DNA of 64,000 nucleotides from Hymenopellis radicata (GCA_015501595.1 JADNRX010000013.1:1-64000); one strand, 5' to 3'; numbered from the stretch's first letter, positions 1 to 12,500 are shown. Numbers and translations: made by a program. Notes: generated by a model not told the origin, from the letters alone.

Positions 1-803
1 CGGGCTCCAGCTTCTCCTCGCCGTTGATTCGCGTCCTCTTGTGCCCTCGTCGCTCTGCAACCCAAAATGTTAGACATAATTAGCGCATGAAAACACCGTA
101 CACACACTCACGTTGAAGGCGCTCTCTACCTGAGATGCAGTTGCAGGTGTTCTTGCTCTACGACTGGTAGCGCCTCTTTTACGTCCACGCGACAGCACTT
201 TCTTTGGGCTGGCTGGTTCTTTGTTGAGCTTCTTCCTCGCGGGCTTAGGAGGCCTATCGGAAGACGCCGCTCTTTTGCGCCGCGCCCCTTTCGTCGTCCG
301 CCTCTCGCTCTCGCCACGTTCTCTCTCGTCTATCGACGTCGATCAATCAATGGTACCAAGCACGAGCTAATCACCTACACCCGTTCCTTTCGATGTCCCG
401 CAAGCGCTTCAGAGCCTCGTCACGCGTCGTCCACTCTCCTAAATTGAGCTCCTTCCACATGGGCTCTAAGACCTTGTCTGTTCTCAGCCTCTCCCAAGGA
501 AATAGCACTGATCCTGCCCTCGCCGCCCTCGCCTCGTCTGTCATCGTCCCGCTCTCCGGCCCAAGTAGCCTTGCAAGATCTGTGGTACGGTCGTAGACCG
601 TTCGCCTGCGTCAAATAAACTTTCCACTCACAACTGTTTGGCCCCGTCGACGTCAAAAAATTTACCATTTCCCCCTTCTTGAACCGTAAGCTCTCCTTGC
701 CCTCCTTGATGTCCACTCCAATACTTCTCAGCGTCTCGGCCCTTAGACCCATCCATGGAAAGTCCAGGAAGCTCAAATCGACCGAGTTCGGCAATACCAC
801 CAT
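1..803 (-). CDS. Partial basic nuclear-type protein, function unknown (3' end beyond window)
   Basis: A spliced minus-strand gene runs off the left edge. From the ATG near 803 it encodes a folded-looking segment (around MVVLPNSVDLSFLDFPWMG), an intron near 600-650, a second exon with the segment LARLLGPESGTMTDEAR, and after an intron near 340-390 a very basic, serine/proline-rich tail with clustered Lys/Arg that could be a nuclear localisation signal. A further intron near 62-130 leads to a last exon cut by the window edge. I do not recognise the family. The basic, low-complexity tail suggests a nuclear or nucleic-acid-associated protein, which is inference. Intron borders fit GT-AG. An open frame continues upstream to 896 but begins with TTG, so the true start could lie in a further exon. 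Confidence 0.5.
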
Positions 804-899
804 TTTCGAGCTTGTCACCGGCGGCAAGGATGGATCAGGTTGAAGCGCAAGGAGACTGATGTGGGCGGGAGCAAAGCAATATAACACTTTCTGCAATTC

Positions 900-1304
900 C
901 CCACGCGCTTGATCGAATCAACGGCGATCTACGCAGCAGAAATTCTCATCGAAGCCGCCCTTCCCAAAAAGGACATGGTCTCGCCTCTTCACCCCAATAG
1001 GCTGTACGCCGCCTGCGGAATCAAAACGTGCCAGCCATTCAAAAAATTTAGACACCGGCACATCCACTGCATACCAGCACAGCGTCCGCTTCGTAAGCTA
1101 GCGGGCATCACAGGCGGCCATCGGCAGGTCGAGAGAGTTGGTGTTCGTCTGTTTGCACTGCTCCTCAATTAACTTATGCCGCGCAGGGACCGGCGCGTTC
1201 AAGTCTGACAAGACGCGACAGCACGAACTTCCACAGCATCGGACTGTCTTTCTCAAACTCGTGCCCAAGTACGCGACGACGGCAATCAATGCTGTTCTGA
1301 TTCT
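900..1304. other. Intergenic, no gene recognised
   Basis: Only short overlapping reading frames are present, none with coding character or plausible splice partners. It separates the partial gene at the left edge from the 3' end of the first F-box-like paralogue. Confidence 0.5.
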
Positions 1305-2605
1305 TTACATTCCGCCGCGCCACTCCCACTGCGCTACACTACTTTCCGACACCTGCTTGAATGTTACCGTGACCCTGCCTTTGAATTCAGCTGAGATGAC
1401 CTCCGTGACAGCTCGCCCCCACTCCAGCAGCATGAGACCTGGAGCGGCGCGGGACCATGCAGCATCACCCTGGTACAACCCCACCCATTGAACGGTTAAA
1501 ATGCCTGATCCTCTCAGAACGCAGCGCATGCCTTCGCGCATCAAACTCGTAATGATCTCTGGTCCGGCGCCTATACCACGCCTGACGAAGATCTCCAAGT
1601 GCGTTTCCTCCAAAGCCGTCTCCCTAGACAGTGTCGCTAGCGCCTGCGCCACAATGATTGCGCCCGTGTAATGGAAGCGTATGCTAAGTTTCCTCAGCAT
1701 CTTCCACAGTCCGAGATTGATTACTCCCAAGGGCCCAGGGACAAGAAGTCCTTGAGTCCAAGGAGGCTCATCTGGATTTCTACTTTTCAGACAATGGTAT
1801 CTCAAGCTACTCGTAGACACATACCTGTCAAGAACAAATAAAACTCCTCTACCTCACGCACGCCACTCAGCACACGTAATTTACTGACCACCTGTCGTTC
1901 CTGTTGTGAGGCCACCACATCCACATGCGTAGCGTGGATGACGACCGGAGCGGCTGGCATGACCCCCGCTGGCATCGCCATGTTTACCGGCCAGTCATCA
2001 CGTCTGCGAATGGATAGACGCGACAGCGTCACAGGTTCACTCGGCACTGTTGCAAATTTCAGCTCTCCCCCGGGAAGTAATGTCAACCGTTCCATCAGAG
2101 GCGCAATCAAGCGCAGTTTGTCTAAGCCCGACGCAGGAAGCGGTGAGGATAGGCGCACTTCCTTCGGGCCATTCCACCCGCCGCTACGCAGCCCCCAGTT
2201 CCACTTTAGCAAGTATGGCACTTGCATGTCATGGATCGTGATGGCTTCCACCTTCAAACATATTGATGCAACGATAGGAAGGAATTCCAAAGCTCCAAGC
2301 CCACAGAAGACAAAGTTCCGAATCGCATTCGCAACGCCAGGCGTCTGCATGATAAGCGGAGCGAGCTGCTCCCAGGTATGTCCTTGCACCAGACGCCTGT
2401 CGTCCCGGCCCTGTGGGCTGAGGATGACCGTTTCGTACAGCCCCCTACGCGCCAAAGGCCAGAAAGCACGGTTAACGTTAAGCAGCTTGTGAGCGACCAG
2501 AAATCGCTCTGGATTTTGCGCCACCGTTTTGGGTGTCAATGCGAGGTCTCCCAATCCCTCATCTGATTCCAGTGACATGCTCGCGATTTTCTCAAGCACT
2601 TCCAC
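1305..2605 (-). CDS. F-box-like protein, tandem copy A
   Basis: This gene has two recognised exons. The 5' exon encodes a degenerate F-box start (VPVEVLEKIA) followed by a stretch ending ARRGLYETVIL, then leucine-rich segments typical of agaricomycete F-box/LRR-like proteins. A 53-nt GT-AG intron near 1775-1827 joins it to a C-terminal exon starting DEPPWTQG. The first in-frame ATG is at 2578, inside the F-box-like segment, while the open frame extends upstream through GTG and further, so an upstream exon probably supplies the start. It is a near-copy of the gene at 2954-4290 (same exon boundary, high identity over both exons). F-box proteins usually recruit substrates to SCF ubiquitin ligases; that role is inferred from the family only. 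Confidence 0.6.
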
Positions 2606-2953
2606 CGGAACGCGACTGTCGTGCTCTTAGTTATCTCTCAGTCAATAAGACCACGACGTACGGGCTCGGCATGCTTCCCACTTCCACAAGAACGTCACTG
2701 TCGTGCTGTGTTAGTCCTCTCTCACAGTCAATAAGACCACCACCTACGGTAGGTTTGAGCTCGCCATGCCTCAGTGACAGTCCGTCGATAGGCTTTCCTT
2801 GTCCATTTTTGATGCCGCCTTGCCGGACCAGGCGGGGTTTCAACTGGTCTCGGCGATGGCCTAGTACTACTACTTGTGGCGTCAAACATTCACATTTGAC
2901 ATTTGTCGCACCCATGACGCAGTCCCTATATTCGATGTTACTGTCGTGCTTGT
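2606..2953 (-). repeat. Duplicated 5' flank of the F-box-like paralogues (unit 1)
   Basis: This segment matches 4300-4600 upstream of copy B. Inside it, a block of about 70 bp containing a GACAG splice-acceptor-like site and the first codons of the F-box exon occurs twice, near 2605-2660 and 2690-2745, so the exon start itself was locally duplicated. Confidence 0.6.
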
Positions 2954-4290
2954 TTACATCCGCCCGCGCCACTCCCACTGCGCTACACTACCTTCCGACA
3001 CCTGCTTGTAAGTTACCGTGACCCTGTCTCTGAATTCAGCTACAACGTCCTCCGTCACAGCTCGCCCCCACTCAAGGAGAATGACACCTGGAGGCGCGTG
3101 CGACCAACAAGGATCACCTTTGTATAACCCCACCCATTGCACTGTCAACACCCCTGAACCTCTCAGAACGCAGCGCATACCGTCGCGCATCAAGGTGGTC
3201 ATGGCCACGTCCCCTCCGGCCGCGATCTCCGGTGCGGCGCCTATACGACGGCTGACGAAGATCTCCATGTGCGTTTCTTCTAAAGCGGTCTCGTTGGACA
3301 GTGTCGCCAGCGCCTGCGCGACAATGATGGCGCCCGTGTAATGGAAGCGCAGGCTGAGTTTCCTCAGTGTGTTCCACAGTCCCAGGTTGATTACCTCCGA
3401 CGGACCCGGGAAGACGCGTCCTTGAGTCCAAGGAGGCTCATCTAGATTTGTAGTTTTCAGACAATGGTATCTGAGGCTAGCCATAGACACATACCTGTCA
3501 GGAATAGATAAAACTCCTCTACCTCACGCACGCCACTCAGGACATAACGTAATTTATTGACCACATCTCGTTCCCGTTGTTCGGCCACGACATCCACGTG
3601 CGTAGCGTGGATGACCACTGCCGGAGCCTGCGCTGCCATGGCCCGCGTTGGCACCCCCCAGTTTGGCTGCGTGGCGTGAAGTCTCCGAATCGATAGACAC
3701 GACACCTTCAGAGGTTCACTCGGCGCTACTGCGAATGTCAGCTCTCCCCCCGGCAGTAGCGTCAAATGATCCATCCGAGGCGCAATCCAGCGCAGTTTGA
3801 TTAACCCCGTCACAGGAAGGGATGACGATAGGCGCACTTCCTTGGGACCGTTCCATCCGCCGAAGCGCAGTCCCCAGTTCGACGGTTGCAAGTATGGAAC
3901 CCGGACGTTATGGAGCGTGATGGTTTCCACTTGCGAACACATATGTGCAACGATGGGAAGCATTTCTAAAGCCGTCACCCCACAGAAAACAAAGTTCCGA
4001 ATCGATTTCGGCACGCCAGGCGTCTCCATGATAAGGGGAGCGAGCTGCCCCCAAGTATGACCTTCCACCGCTCCCACCGTGTACGCCTCCAGGCCCTCTG
4101 AGCTGAGGATGACCGTGTCGTACAGCCCTTTACGGGCCCAAGGCCAGAAAGCACGGTTAACGTTAAGCAGCTTGTGAGCGACCAGAAATCGCTCTGGATT
4201 TTGCGCCACCGTTTTGGGTGTCAATGCGAGGTCTCCCAATCCCTCATCTGATTCCAGTGACATGCTCGCGATTTTCTCAAGCACTTCCAC
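2954..4290 (-). CDS. F-box-like protein, tandem copy B
   Basis: This is a paralogue of the preceding gene in the same orientation, with the same two-exon structure. The intron near 3435-3487 starts GTATGTGTCTA and ends CTAG, giving the same junction (..FLT then DEPPWTQG). The N-terminal 60 residues are almost identical to copy A, while the middle (residues ~70-240) has diverged, including a short insertion after VILSSEG. The 5' flank (4300-4600) is also duplicated relative to 2610-2950, so the duplicated unit is about 1.65-1.7 kb. The in-frame ATG lies inside the F-box-like segment, as in copy A. Substrate and function are unknown. Confidence 0.6.
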
Positions 4291-4592
4291 CGGAACGCGA
4301 CTGTCGTGCTCTTAGTTATCTCTCAGTCAATAAGACCACGACGTACGGGCTCGGCATGCCTCCCACTTCCACAGGAACGTCACTGTCGTGCTGTGTTAGT
4401 CATCTCTGACAGTCAATAAGACCACCACCTACGGTAGGTTTGAGCTCGCCATCCTTCGCAGTGAGTCGTGACAGTCTGTCGATGGGTTTTTTTTGTGCGT
4501 TTGCAATGCCGCCTTGCCGGACCAGGCGGGGTGTGAAGTGGTTTCGGCGATGGCCGAGTACTACTATTTGTGGCGTCCGTAACATTCAGATT

Positions 4593-5462
4593 TCACATTT
4601 CTAGCACCAATCTACCACGCTCAATATCCAAATCACTCAGCCGCGCGCATAGGTCGCCGTTGTCAGAGATGAATATGCTCGCACACCCACACTCGCCCAA
4701 ATCCCACCCTTGTACCTTTTCCCGCGCTGCTCTGTGGAAGTTGGCTTGCTCCTGTGGCGTCGAGCGACCAAACACCGGACGTTTCGACTCCTCAAAGTCA
4801 GCCACGACCATCCACAACTCAAATGATTGACCCCTTGAAGTGAGGACCACCAAAATCCCCGGTGTCAGGCCGTCCAGAGCATCCTCCGCGTAAGGAGCGT
4901 CCAGCTCCCATGCACCCTCATACCACAACGTAACTTTCAGTGTCTGTACCGAGGGCACGTCTGCCGTCTCCAATAATTGGGCGATCCGTCTCCAGTTATA
5001 AGCCCATCCACATACGGCGATCTCACGCAGTTTGTTGTATCCCGTCAATCTGAAGTCGGGCCCACCATCTGGTGCAAATTAACAATCAGTAGTGGCAGAG
5101 ACTTGGCCGTCTGAAACTCACGAACATAGTACAGTAATGCTCAAGGTCTCCACACAATTCTTCCATGACCATTTCTCAACATCGGCTTCGTCGCTCATCT
5201 CGACTACCTGGCGCGAGCGTTCGCATTCGATACTCTTATAAATCTCCAACATGCGATGACAGGTCAAGGCTGGTGCCCATACACCCACGCCGTCCTCGAT
5301 TACCTCGAGCATTATCTTCCCTAAGATTTCCGGCGGAAGATCCATCAATGTGGTTTCCTTGAATCTGTTAGTCGCGTATTTGGTTCTCAACAGCGCTCTT
5401 ACCATAGCCTTTTGGTATGACATGACGAGACCAAAACAGAGTCCCAAACCAAAGCCAACCAA
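4593..5462 (-). CDS. F-box domain protein
   Basis: This is a two-exon minus-strand gene. Exon 1 carries a clear F-box core (DLPPEILGKIMLEV) followed by ALTCHRMLEIYKS. A GT-AG intron near 5055-5118 joins it to an exon that includes LREIAVCGWAYNWRRIAQ and ends at 4593. It sits directly upstream of the two tandem F-box-like genes in the same orientation but is only distantly similar. The most upstream ATG (5462) is only 29 bp from the divergent start of the gene at 5492; an internal ATG at 5423 would leave a more normal promoter. The role is probably as an SCF ubiquitin-ligase adaptor, inferred from the F-box. Confidence 0.6.
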
Positions 5463-5491
5463 ACAGACACCTCTCCTCCTTCCATGTCCGC

Positions 5492-6344
5492 ATGTCTTCC
5501 CCTCCAGATCGCAGTCACACAGCTTTCGCGCACTCTGCGTCCGAATATTGTGTGAAGTGCGGCGCCGCTTGGTTACCCCCCGTTCAATCGGTCAACAATC
5601 CCGGTCGTTACTACCAAAAGGTTAACACTTCTGCTCGCCCATGAATGCGTACCACTAACAACTCAATCAGTGTTCGGCGACCATTTACAACCAGTCCACG
5701 TTTTGTCGGGACTCGTTCCGCTGGTGCACCACCCAACAGCTTGCCGACTGCAAGACCGAGTCGTTCCTCTACGGCCGCACGCCGCGCCCCAAACCGGCAC
5801 TTCGCAGTCCCACCCCAGAAGCCATAATACCCGATAATGCATTCGCATCAGAGCATAGCATCACGGTCTATACCCACTCCTACGTTAGTCCTCCGCAATC
5901 ATTGCTTCAACCACTACTGATCCAGTGCGCTGCCCGCAGGCTGGTAAAACATCCCAAGGTTCCATCCTCTTGGTCCCGACATGGCGCTGGCCCTACTTCC
6001 ACCCATCATGGTTCCCACAAGCACTGCCGCAATGGACAGGACGCTCTGGGCAGCCGTTCGAATATCAACTTGTCAATCATTTGTATATTGACCGACATAT
6101 TTGGTATATGGCTCGCCATCCGCTACAGGTTTCTCGCGGCGAACACCTCATCGTACGCGAGCCCTTCATCCATGTTCCGCTCTCATCCGCCTGCAGCATC
6201 GCGCGTTCCGCCGTCGAAGGTATACTTATGAAGTTCTCCGTCTATACGTTCCGCTGAACTGGCTCTCCTCCAGGTCATGTTGCAACCGACTCGGCTGCAG
6301 CATATCTTCGCAGTCTCCCCACGCGGTTTTTCTTGCCTGAATGA
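5492..6344 (+). CDS. Small cysteine-cluster protein, function unknown
   Basis: Three introns can be placed by GT-AG borders: 5621-5670, 5884-5941 (ending GCCCGCAG) and 6221-6279. Spliced, the frame encodes an N-terminal cysteine cluster (CVKCGAAW ... FCRDSFRWC ... LADC) that looks like a treble-clef or zinc-ribbon, a proline-rich spacer, and an aromatic-rich C-terminal half (HIWYMARHPLQVSRGEH) ending FFLPE. I do not recognise the family. It resembles the short Zn-binding ORFs found with basidiomycete transposons. It diverges from the F-box gene at 5462 with almost no spacer. Confidence 0.5.
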
Positions 6345-6421
6345 AAGAAATATACGTAGTCGTCGTCTAAACATCATGCTTTTGTCAATCCATTTGCTGT
6401 ATCGCTCATCATCGTGAGGGG

Positions 6422-6545
6422 CCATGCATGCCGCCTCTCTCCCTCGTGCATGGCTCCGCTGCTCGCCATGCGTGGTATGCCCTCACGTCCATCGTCGCGG
6501 AAACACACCCTGACATGCATGGCGCCAATAGTTCACCATGCAATC
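6422..6545. promoter_or_regulatory. CATGCATGG-motif cluster, 5' flank of the 6.7 kb gene
   Basis: Copies of the palindromic core ATGCAT lie at 6423-6430 and 6514-6522, with near-matches (CATGCGTGG, GTGCATGG) between them. Similar clusters occur at 13204-13240, 17781, 23120-23150 and 30160-30380, mostly within a few hundred bp 5' of accessory genes. A promoter role is inference. Confidence 0.35.
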
Positions 6546-6675
6546 TTGATTGTTTGTTCCGCGCTCTGATAAAAAGCCGCTCCAGGGTTGATCCCCTCTT
6601 TGCCGTTGCCCTACATGAGCCTTCTCTTTGGAGGATACAACACGCCACCGTCATCTCCTACAAAGCCGCCCCGCA

Positions 6676-8356
6676 ATGCCAGAGCCCCACGCCGTAAGTC
6701 ACGACTACACCTCCCTCAACGTTCGTCCTCAACACTTAATTAGTACCATGTCAACTCCACTTCTGCGCCACACAGGATGACCAGAGGGCGCTCGCGCCAA
6801 TCGAAGCTGTCCGCAGCTTGCTTGCAAGAATTGCTGCCAGATGTACCTCACCCGCCGAGTCGCGAACGAGAATCTGAGCCAACTGCGCTGCTCTGTTCAC
6901 AAGCACGAGGTCATCGGGTCGGCAGAACCTAATGCCGCAGATGTCTTCGGCCCCGCCAACCCTCCTCAAGTGGTTTCCGCGATCGTTTCTAGCAGCACGA
7001 GCGCTCCGGCTGTTAATGTCGCCTCTCCGGCTGTTAATGTCGCCACTCCACCCAAGGCTCAAAGCAAGAACGTGGATCGAACAGCTCTAGGGCGCAGCGC
7101 CGGACCTCTCCTGGTTCGGGCCTTCAGTCGCAACGGATTTACGATGGGCAGCCTTGGGAGCACGCCACCCGCCGTCCATTAACGCAAGCCCAAGAAAATC
7201 AAGCCGCCGTGTTGTCCAAACAACAAGGACGCCTCATTTGGATTCGTATCTGGAACTACGTAAGTAACAGCGTCTGTATAATCAACTCACACTCACCGTT
7301 GTTTTAGGACGGCACGCAGAAAACTGTCGCGCGTCCGGTCATCATCCCAAAGAATATGCAAGACTTGTTCGACGTGTACGCTGATGCGAGAGCTTGTGAA
7401 GACCTCGAATCAAGAATCGCGGTGATCCGTTCTGGTCTTGGAAGGTACTTCGTCCCGTCGGAGACAATGTTGCCGGCCTCAATGGGTAGAGCACTGCGAA
7501 CCTTTCTCCGTCAAGATCGGCAGTCATGTTGAACTCACCCCCGTGAGGCACTACTTTCCATCTCCGCCGCCGTGCGTAGACACCGTGCCGAAGACGCTGG
7601 CTGAAGCGGCGGCAGCGGTCCACGCCCTCCTCCAAGACGAAACCGATGCCCAACCTCCCGCCAAACGCGTTCGACTAAGCCACGACCAGACGCCGAGGTA
7701 CGTCCTGTGTGACCATTTGCTCAGCTGTCGTGTTGACGTTGCCTAGTGACGACTACAATGGCACCAGCTCGCAGCCGGCGACAAAGTGCGTACTGTCTAT
7801 GTACGCACTTGCACCTCTCGGGACTAACCCATTCACCAAGTCACCACGGCCCCGAATCACCTTTAGATCAACAAGAACAGCACAGCCCGCCGTCGCCGCT
7901 ACCTGTAGAACCGTCAGTGGTCATCACCAACATTGAAATGTCTTACTTACAATCGCAGGCCTCACAGCGAGCAGATGCCATCAGCGCCGTTCGGAACTCG
8001 CGGCAACTTTCCTTTCACCTATACGCTCGACATGGTTGCTTTTTGCGGCGAATACAGAGCCATGATACCTCTGACCACAAGCCGTCGTGAAGCTTTTGAT
8101 GCCGCCGTAGATAAACTATTCCATAAGCATGTGAGTAGACTGCATCGCCATGAGGCTATCATCGACTCACCTACACTGATTTCAGGAAGCTCGTCCTAAA
8201 TATGCCAGATCTACCGTCGACGATCACGTTCGATACCTAGCTAGGGCGCCTAGAATGGCTAGGCGACTGTCTCGCCTGGGAAGAGTTCCCGAGGGTCGCT
8301 GGTCTCTGGTTCGCGATCATGCCAAAGCCTTAATCACGTCGGGTACTTTTGAATGA
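6676..8356 (+). CDS. Multicopy basidiomycete orphan protein, transposon-associated type
   Basis: This is a multi-exon gene. The N-terminal part has a cysteine cluster (CPQLACKNCCQMYL ... LRCSVHKHE). After an intron at 7261-7308 comes a domain starting GTQKTVARPVIIPKN, and the last two exons (to the stop at 8356) contain FPFTYTLDMVAFCGEY and RYLARAPRMARRLSR. From general knowledge, this arrangement (small Cys cluster, a mid-protein beta-rich domain, and a C-terminal segment with FxxxYxxDM) belongs to an expanded agaricomycete family of unknown function that is often near transposons; that recollection is unverified. The first exon (a short MPEPHA peptide) and the frame change near 7110-7180 are uncertain. 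Two tandem copies of a short CTGTTAATGTCGCC repeat lie at 7010-7042. Confidence 0.5.
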
Positions 8357-8519
8357 GTTGGTTCTACAAAGTCACGGGGCCGTGAAGGAATATACAATTT
8401 CGCCGACGATAACTTATGTAGATCTGCCCAGTCCCTTCTTTGCAAGTACCGTACGAATGATCTTTATGTGGCGTCCCGCCAGATCAAAACACGCTAAGCA
8501 GTGTCGTTGAATCCCGCAT

Positions 8520-9388
8520 GATATAGCGCGTTCTTCCCACGAATGCGCTCCCTTAAATTCCCGAGTTCGTAACATATTCGGTGACCAATCCAACCCACAG
8601 TCCACGACCATGGCAATCCCAACGGCTTTGCGATATCAGGACATGTACGTATCCGACTCAAACACGGTACACACACGGCTGACAGCACGGACAGACACCG
8701 TCTGAAGGAGCCAGAACTCATGGTGCGTCGTGAAAAAAAAAAAACCGGTTGGGCTTTTACTGACATTGCGCTCTATTCAGGCGCTGGCGGACGCCGCCGG
8801 CTTTTCCATCCGCCTGTACAGACACATTGCCTCGACCAAGTCAGTGTTCATGACGGATGGGGAGGGCAAACTGTCGGTGAACTGGCAGGCAATTTTGCAC
8901 GACTCGGCAGACATGACCCCCGTGGAGCGGCTTGTCTCCGCATATATCGACAACGGCAAAATGCAGTTTCCCGCCGGCGTCGCAGAACCATTCACCCTTG
9001 CCGCCCAAACCAGCAATGGTAGACTCATAACAAAATGCCATGTACCGACCTAATGTCCACTGCAGATCCCCTCCCGTCCCGCCCTTACAGTGACATGACC
9101 CTGGGAGAGGGCATCTATCCACCCGTCGGCCAGTCTCTCCAAGCTCAGCGCAGCATTCCCAAAATTGCCTTGGAGCTGCGCTACCATGGCGGCGGTGCGC
9201 TGCGGACTTGGACGCAGCATTTCGTCTCCTTCAACACATGGGAGGCTAGGCAAGGACTGTGGTGGTATTTGCATCCCGAGAGAAACCAATGGGAGCCTCT
9301 CGATCTTTCCATTGAGCCGGTGCGACAGGACACATTAGAAGACATGTTCGGCAGCTTGGTGGAGGACCTCCCATTCGGCGGGTTCTGA
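8520..9388 (+). pseudogene. Compact copy of the orphan gene at 9.6-13.1 kb, probably damaged
   Basis: Three exon-like blocks match the neighbouring gene: a first block with GFAISGHVRIRLKHG, a second starting ALADAAGFSIRLYRHIA after an intron at 8719-8776, and a third starting around PSRPYSDMTLGEGIYPP, ending in FGGF and a stop at 9388. Relative to the downstream copy, one nucleotide is missing between AACATA and CATGG (about 8572-8610), which shifts the frame. The 3' half of the downstream gene (the large domain after WEPLD) is absent. Either it starts inside the first block as a short gene or it is a decaying duplicate. Function unknown. Confidence 0.45.
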
Positions 9389-9554
9389 GCAGCGGGCGAA
9401 TTCCATAACCATGTTGTTAGCTACTGTATTTTGTAGGAGTCGCAACCCTGTGGCCAGCAAGAATTATAGATAACACATGTGTATAGTTCAACTGTAGATA
9501 CACTCAGGCAGCACGTCCTGTTCCCGCCAGGTGGCATTGAAATGACAAACACAG

Positions 9555-12500
9555 ATGGTGTTCTATCCAGATAAGGCTTCATCGCCTGATATAGCGCGTT
9601 CTTCCCACGAATGCGCTCCCTTAAATTCCCGAGTTCGTAACATATGTGGTGAACATATCCACTCCACAGCCGACGGCCATGGAAATCCCCACGGCTTTGC
9701 GATTTCACGACATGTACGTATCCGACTCAAACACGGTGCACACACGGCTGACAGCACGGACAGAAAACGTCTCAAGGAGGAGCAGCTGACGGTGCGTCGC
9801 GAAAAAATTCTGCTGGGTTTCTACTGACGTTGCTCTCTATTCAGGCGCTGGCGGTGGCCGCCGGCTTCACCATCCGCCTGTACAAACACATTGGCTCGAC
9901 CAAGTCAGTGTTCATCAGCGATGGGGAGGGCAAACTGTCGGTCAATTGGCAGGCCATTTTCAACCACTCAGCCGACATGAACCCCGTGGAGCGTCTTGTC
10001 TCCGAATATATCGACAACCGCAGAAATATGCAGTTCCCCGCCGGCGTCGCTGAAGCGTTCAGGACTCCGCCGCAACGTAGACCGCCTCCTCCCTAACTGA
10101 GCCGCCAACACCCTAACATGAGATACAGATGCACCCGCCCCCCCGCGGGCGCCGTACACGGGACCGACCACGTAGCTGGTGTGCCTCAACAAGGTATTGC
10201 AGCCTTCGAACTCATAACAAATCACCATGTACCGACCAATGCAGGTGACGTCTCTTCGTCTCTGGACAGTAATCCAGTACAGCCAGGCTACACGACCGGT
10301 ACACGTCTTCAACTAGCTTTAGTATAGATCCTAACCAAGTGCGAGCAACAGTCGCTAGCGGTGCTGTTTCCAGAAACTCCCACGACCAGCCGGTTCACCA
10401 AGGCGACGTCATCGTTGCGCCACATCAGATCGATGCAAGCACAGCGACAGTGGAACATGAGAATGCCGGCGCATTCTTCGTGGCAGCCAGCTCAGGCGAA
10501 GGCGCTCCTCGCCCGCCCCAAGAGCCAGTCACGAACGGCGCAGCCGCTCAAGGATCCGTCCAGAACGACGCGGTTCAGCTACAGGTAAATGATCAGTACG
10601 ACTGGTAATGTTGATGCTGAAAAAGAGTACATACAGGGTGAACCGACAGTTCAATCAGCCGAAGACGCTCGTCGAGCGCCCAAAGGACACGAAGGCAACG
10701 TGGCGGGTAAAGCTGCTGATCATGCTTATTTTTTCCTAGAACCACTGAGGAACGGGGTCACCGGTCAAGGATCTGTCCAGGCCAATGAGGCCGGTCAGCT
10801 ACAGGTAAATGATTAGTACGACTCCTAATGTTGATGCTGAAAAACAGTACATACAGGGCGAACCGACAGTTGAATCAGCCGACGACGCTCTTCGAGCCCC
10901 CAAAGGACACGCAAGCAACGTGGCGGGTGAGAACATAGCTGCTGATGCCACTGATATGCTCAATTTTTGCTAGAACCAGTGACGAACGGGGTCACCGCTC
11001 AAGGATCTGTCCAGGCTAATGATGCCACTCAGCTACAGGTAAATGATTAGTACGATTCGTAATGTTAATGCTGAAAAGAGTACATACAGGGCCAAGAAGC
11101 CTCGCGGGACGCTGTTGACGGGGGAGTTCCCATGGACGGCGTTCTTGAGGGCGTACATGCCACTGCTTGGGCCGTCTTCCCCGAGCCATCACCACTCGTC
11201 CCACTTCCTGGGATGGCCCAGCCCGATATCGCGCCACCAGTGCCCGTTCTTCCATCCCGGCCGTACCCCAATATGTCATTCGAGCAAGGGATATTCCCTC
11301 CGCTCCCTGCGTCTCCCGAGTCTCAGCGGATCATTCCACAAATCAGTCTCGATTACAGGTACCATGCCGGTGGCCAAGTGCGCACTTGGGCGCAGCATTT
11401 CTTTCAAGCCAGCCGATCTCAGACTAGGGACGGCGTTTGGTGGTATTTCCATGAGGAGAGAGAGCGTTGGGAGCCTCTTGATCCCGACATCGAGCCTGTG
11501 AAAGAGAATCACTGGCCAGGGACTGGGTACGAGGCTGATATGGGGGACGCCCCGTTCGGGCCGCCGGCTCCGAACTCGGAATTCGGCCCGTTCACCTTCG
11601 TCGACCAGACGTGGGGTGCTGTGGGCTCGACGGCGCAGCAGGGCGGCGCCGTGAATCATGCGTCTGCTCCCGGTGGCAATGAGGATAACATGTACCGGAT
11701 GACGCTGAACGAGGCGGCAACTAGCGAAGGCAAAAGGCGACGCCAAATCAGCACAGACATTGAACAGCCATGTAAGTGTCATCCTACCTCAATTCGCGAC
11801 CTTCATTGATGCGCTTCATGGATCAGCTGCGAAACGAACCACCGGGCCGATCTGGGAGGCAACGGATGAACTGGAACGGATACTACAAGATAACGAGGCG
11901 AAGCCCCGCATCTATGTCCCGCATCCCGACACGACCGGTTTCGAGAGCAGAATTGTCACCATACAGCTTGTACTGTACGACAAGCGCACAAAACTGCCGA
12001 AGGGAGACTTCCTTCTGCCTCCGCTTGGCGGCTTAGTGTTGATGGAAACACCAGTGGACCTCGCCATTGGCGACGGGCTCTTAGGCCAAAAACTACTACT
12101 CGCGCCCGCCCTGTGGTACGCGGTAACAGAAGCGATCCGTTTCTCAGGACGCAACATAGCCGACGCGCTGCCTTTCACCGTGGCGTTGTTGGGTGGCGAG
12201 GCGACACAGCCGGAGCCTATTAATCTCGTTAGCCTGGAACAAGGCTCCTTTGCCGACGCCCAAAACGAGAGCATTAACGTCTTAGGGGCGCAGTACCTCG
12301 ATTACATCGAAAATAAGCTGCTTCTAGGCAAGGTTGTTCCCCGAATGTTCAAGGGGCCACAAGCGTTGTGGATCCCCCTCACGGCAGCGGCGGAGCGAGT
12401 TGGCGTGAGCCTCGGCCTGCCCATTGGCATCATGGATCACAAGGTACATTGTGGCACAGGCTGTTAGCATGTACTCCGCTGATTGAGGACAATAGAAAGC

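Noticed and set aside
5902..6231. Alternative plus-strand frame with a hydrophobic stretch in the 5.5-6.3 kb gene
   Set aside because: The overlapping frame spliced through GCCCGCAG gives a continuous product to a stop at 6344 and fits better.
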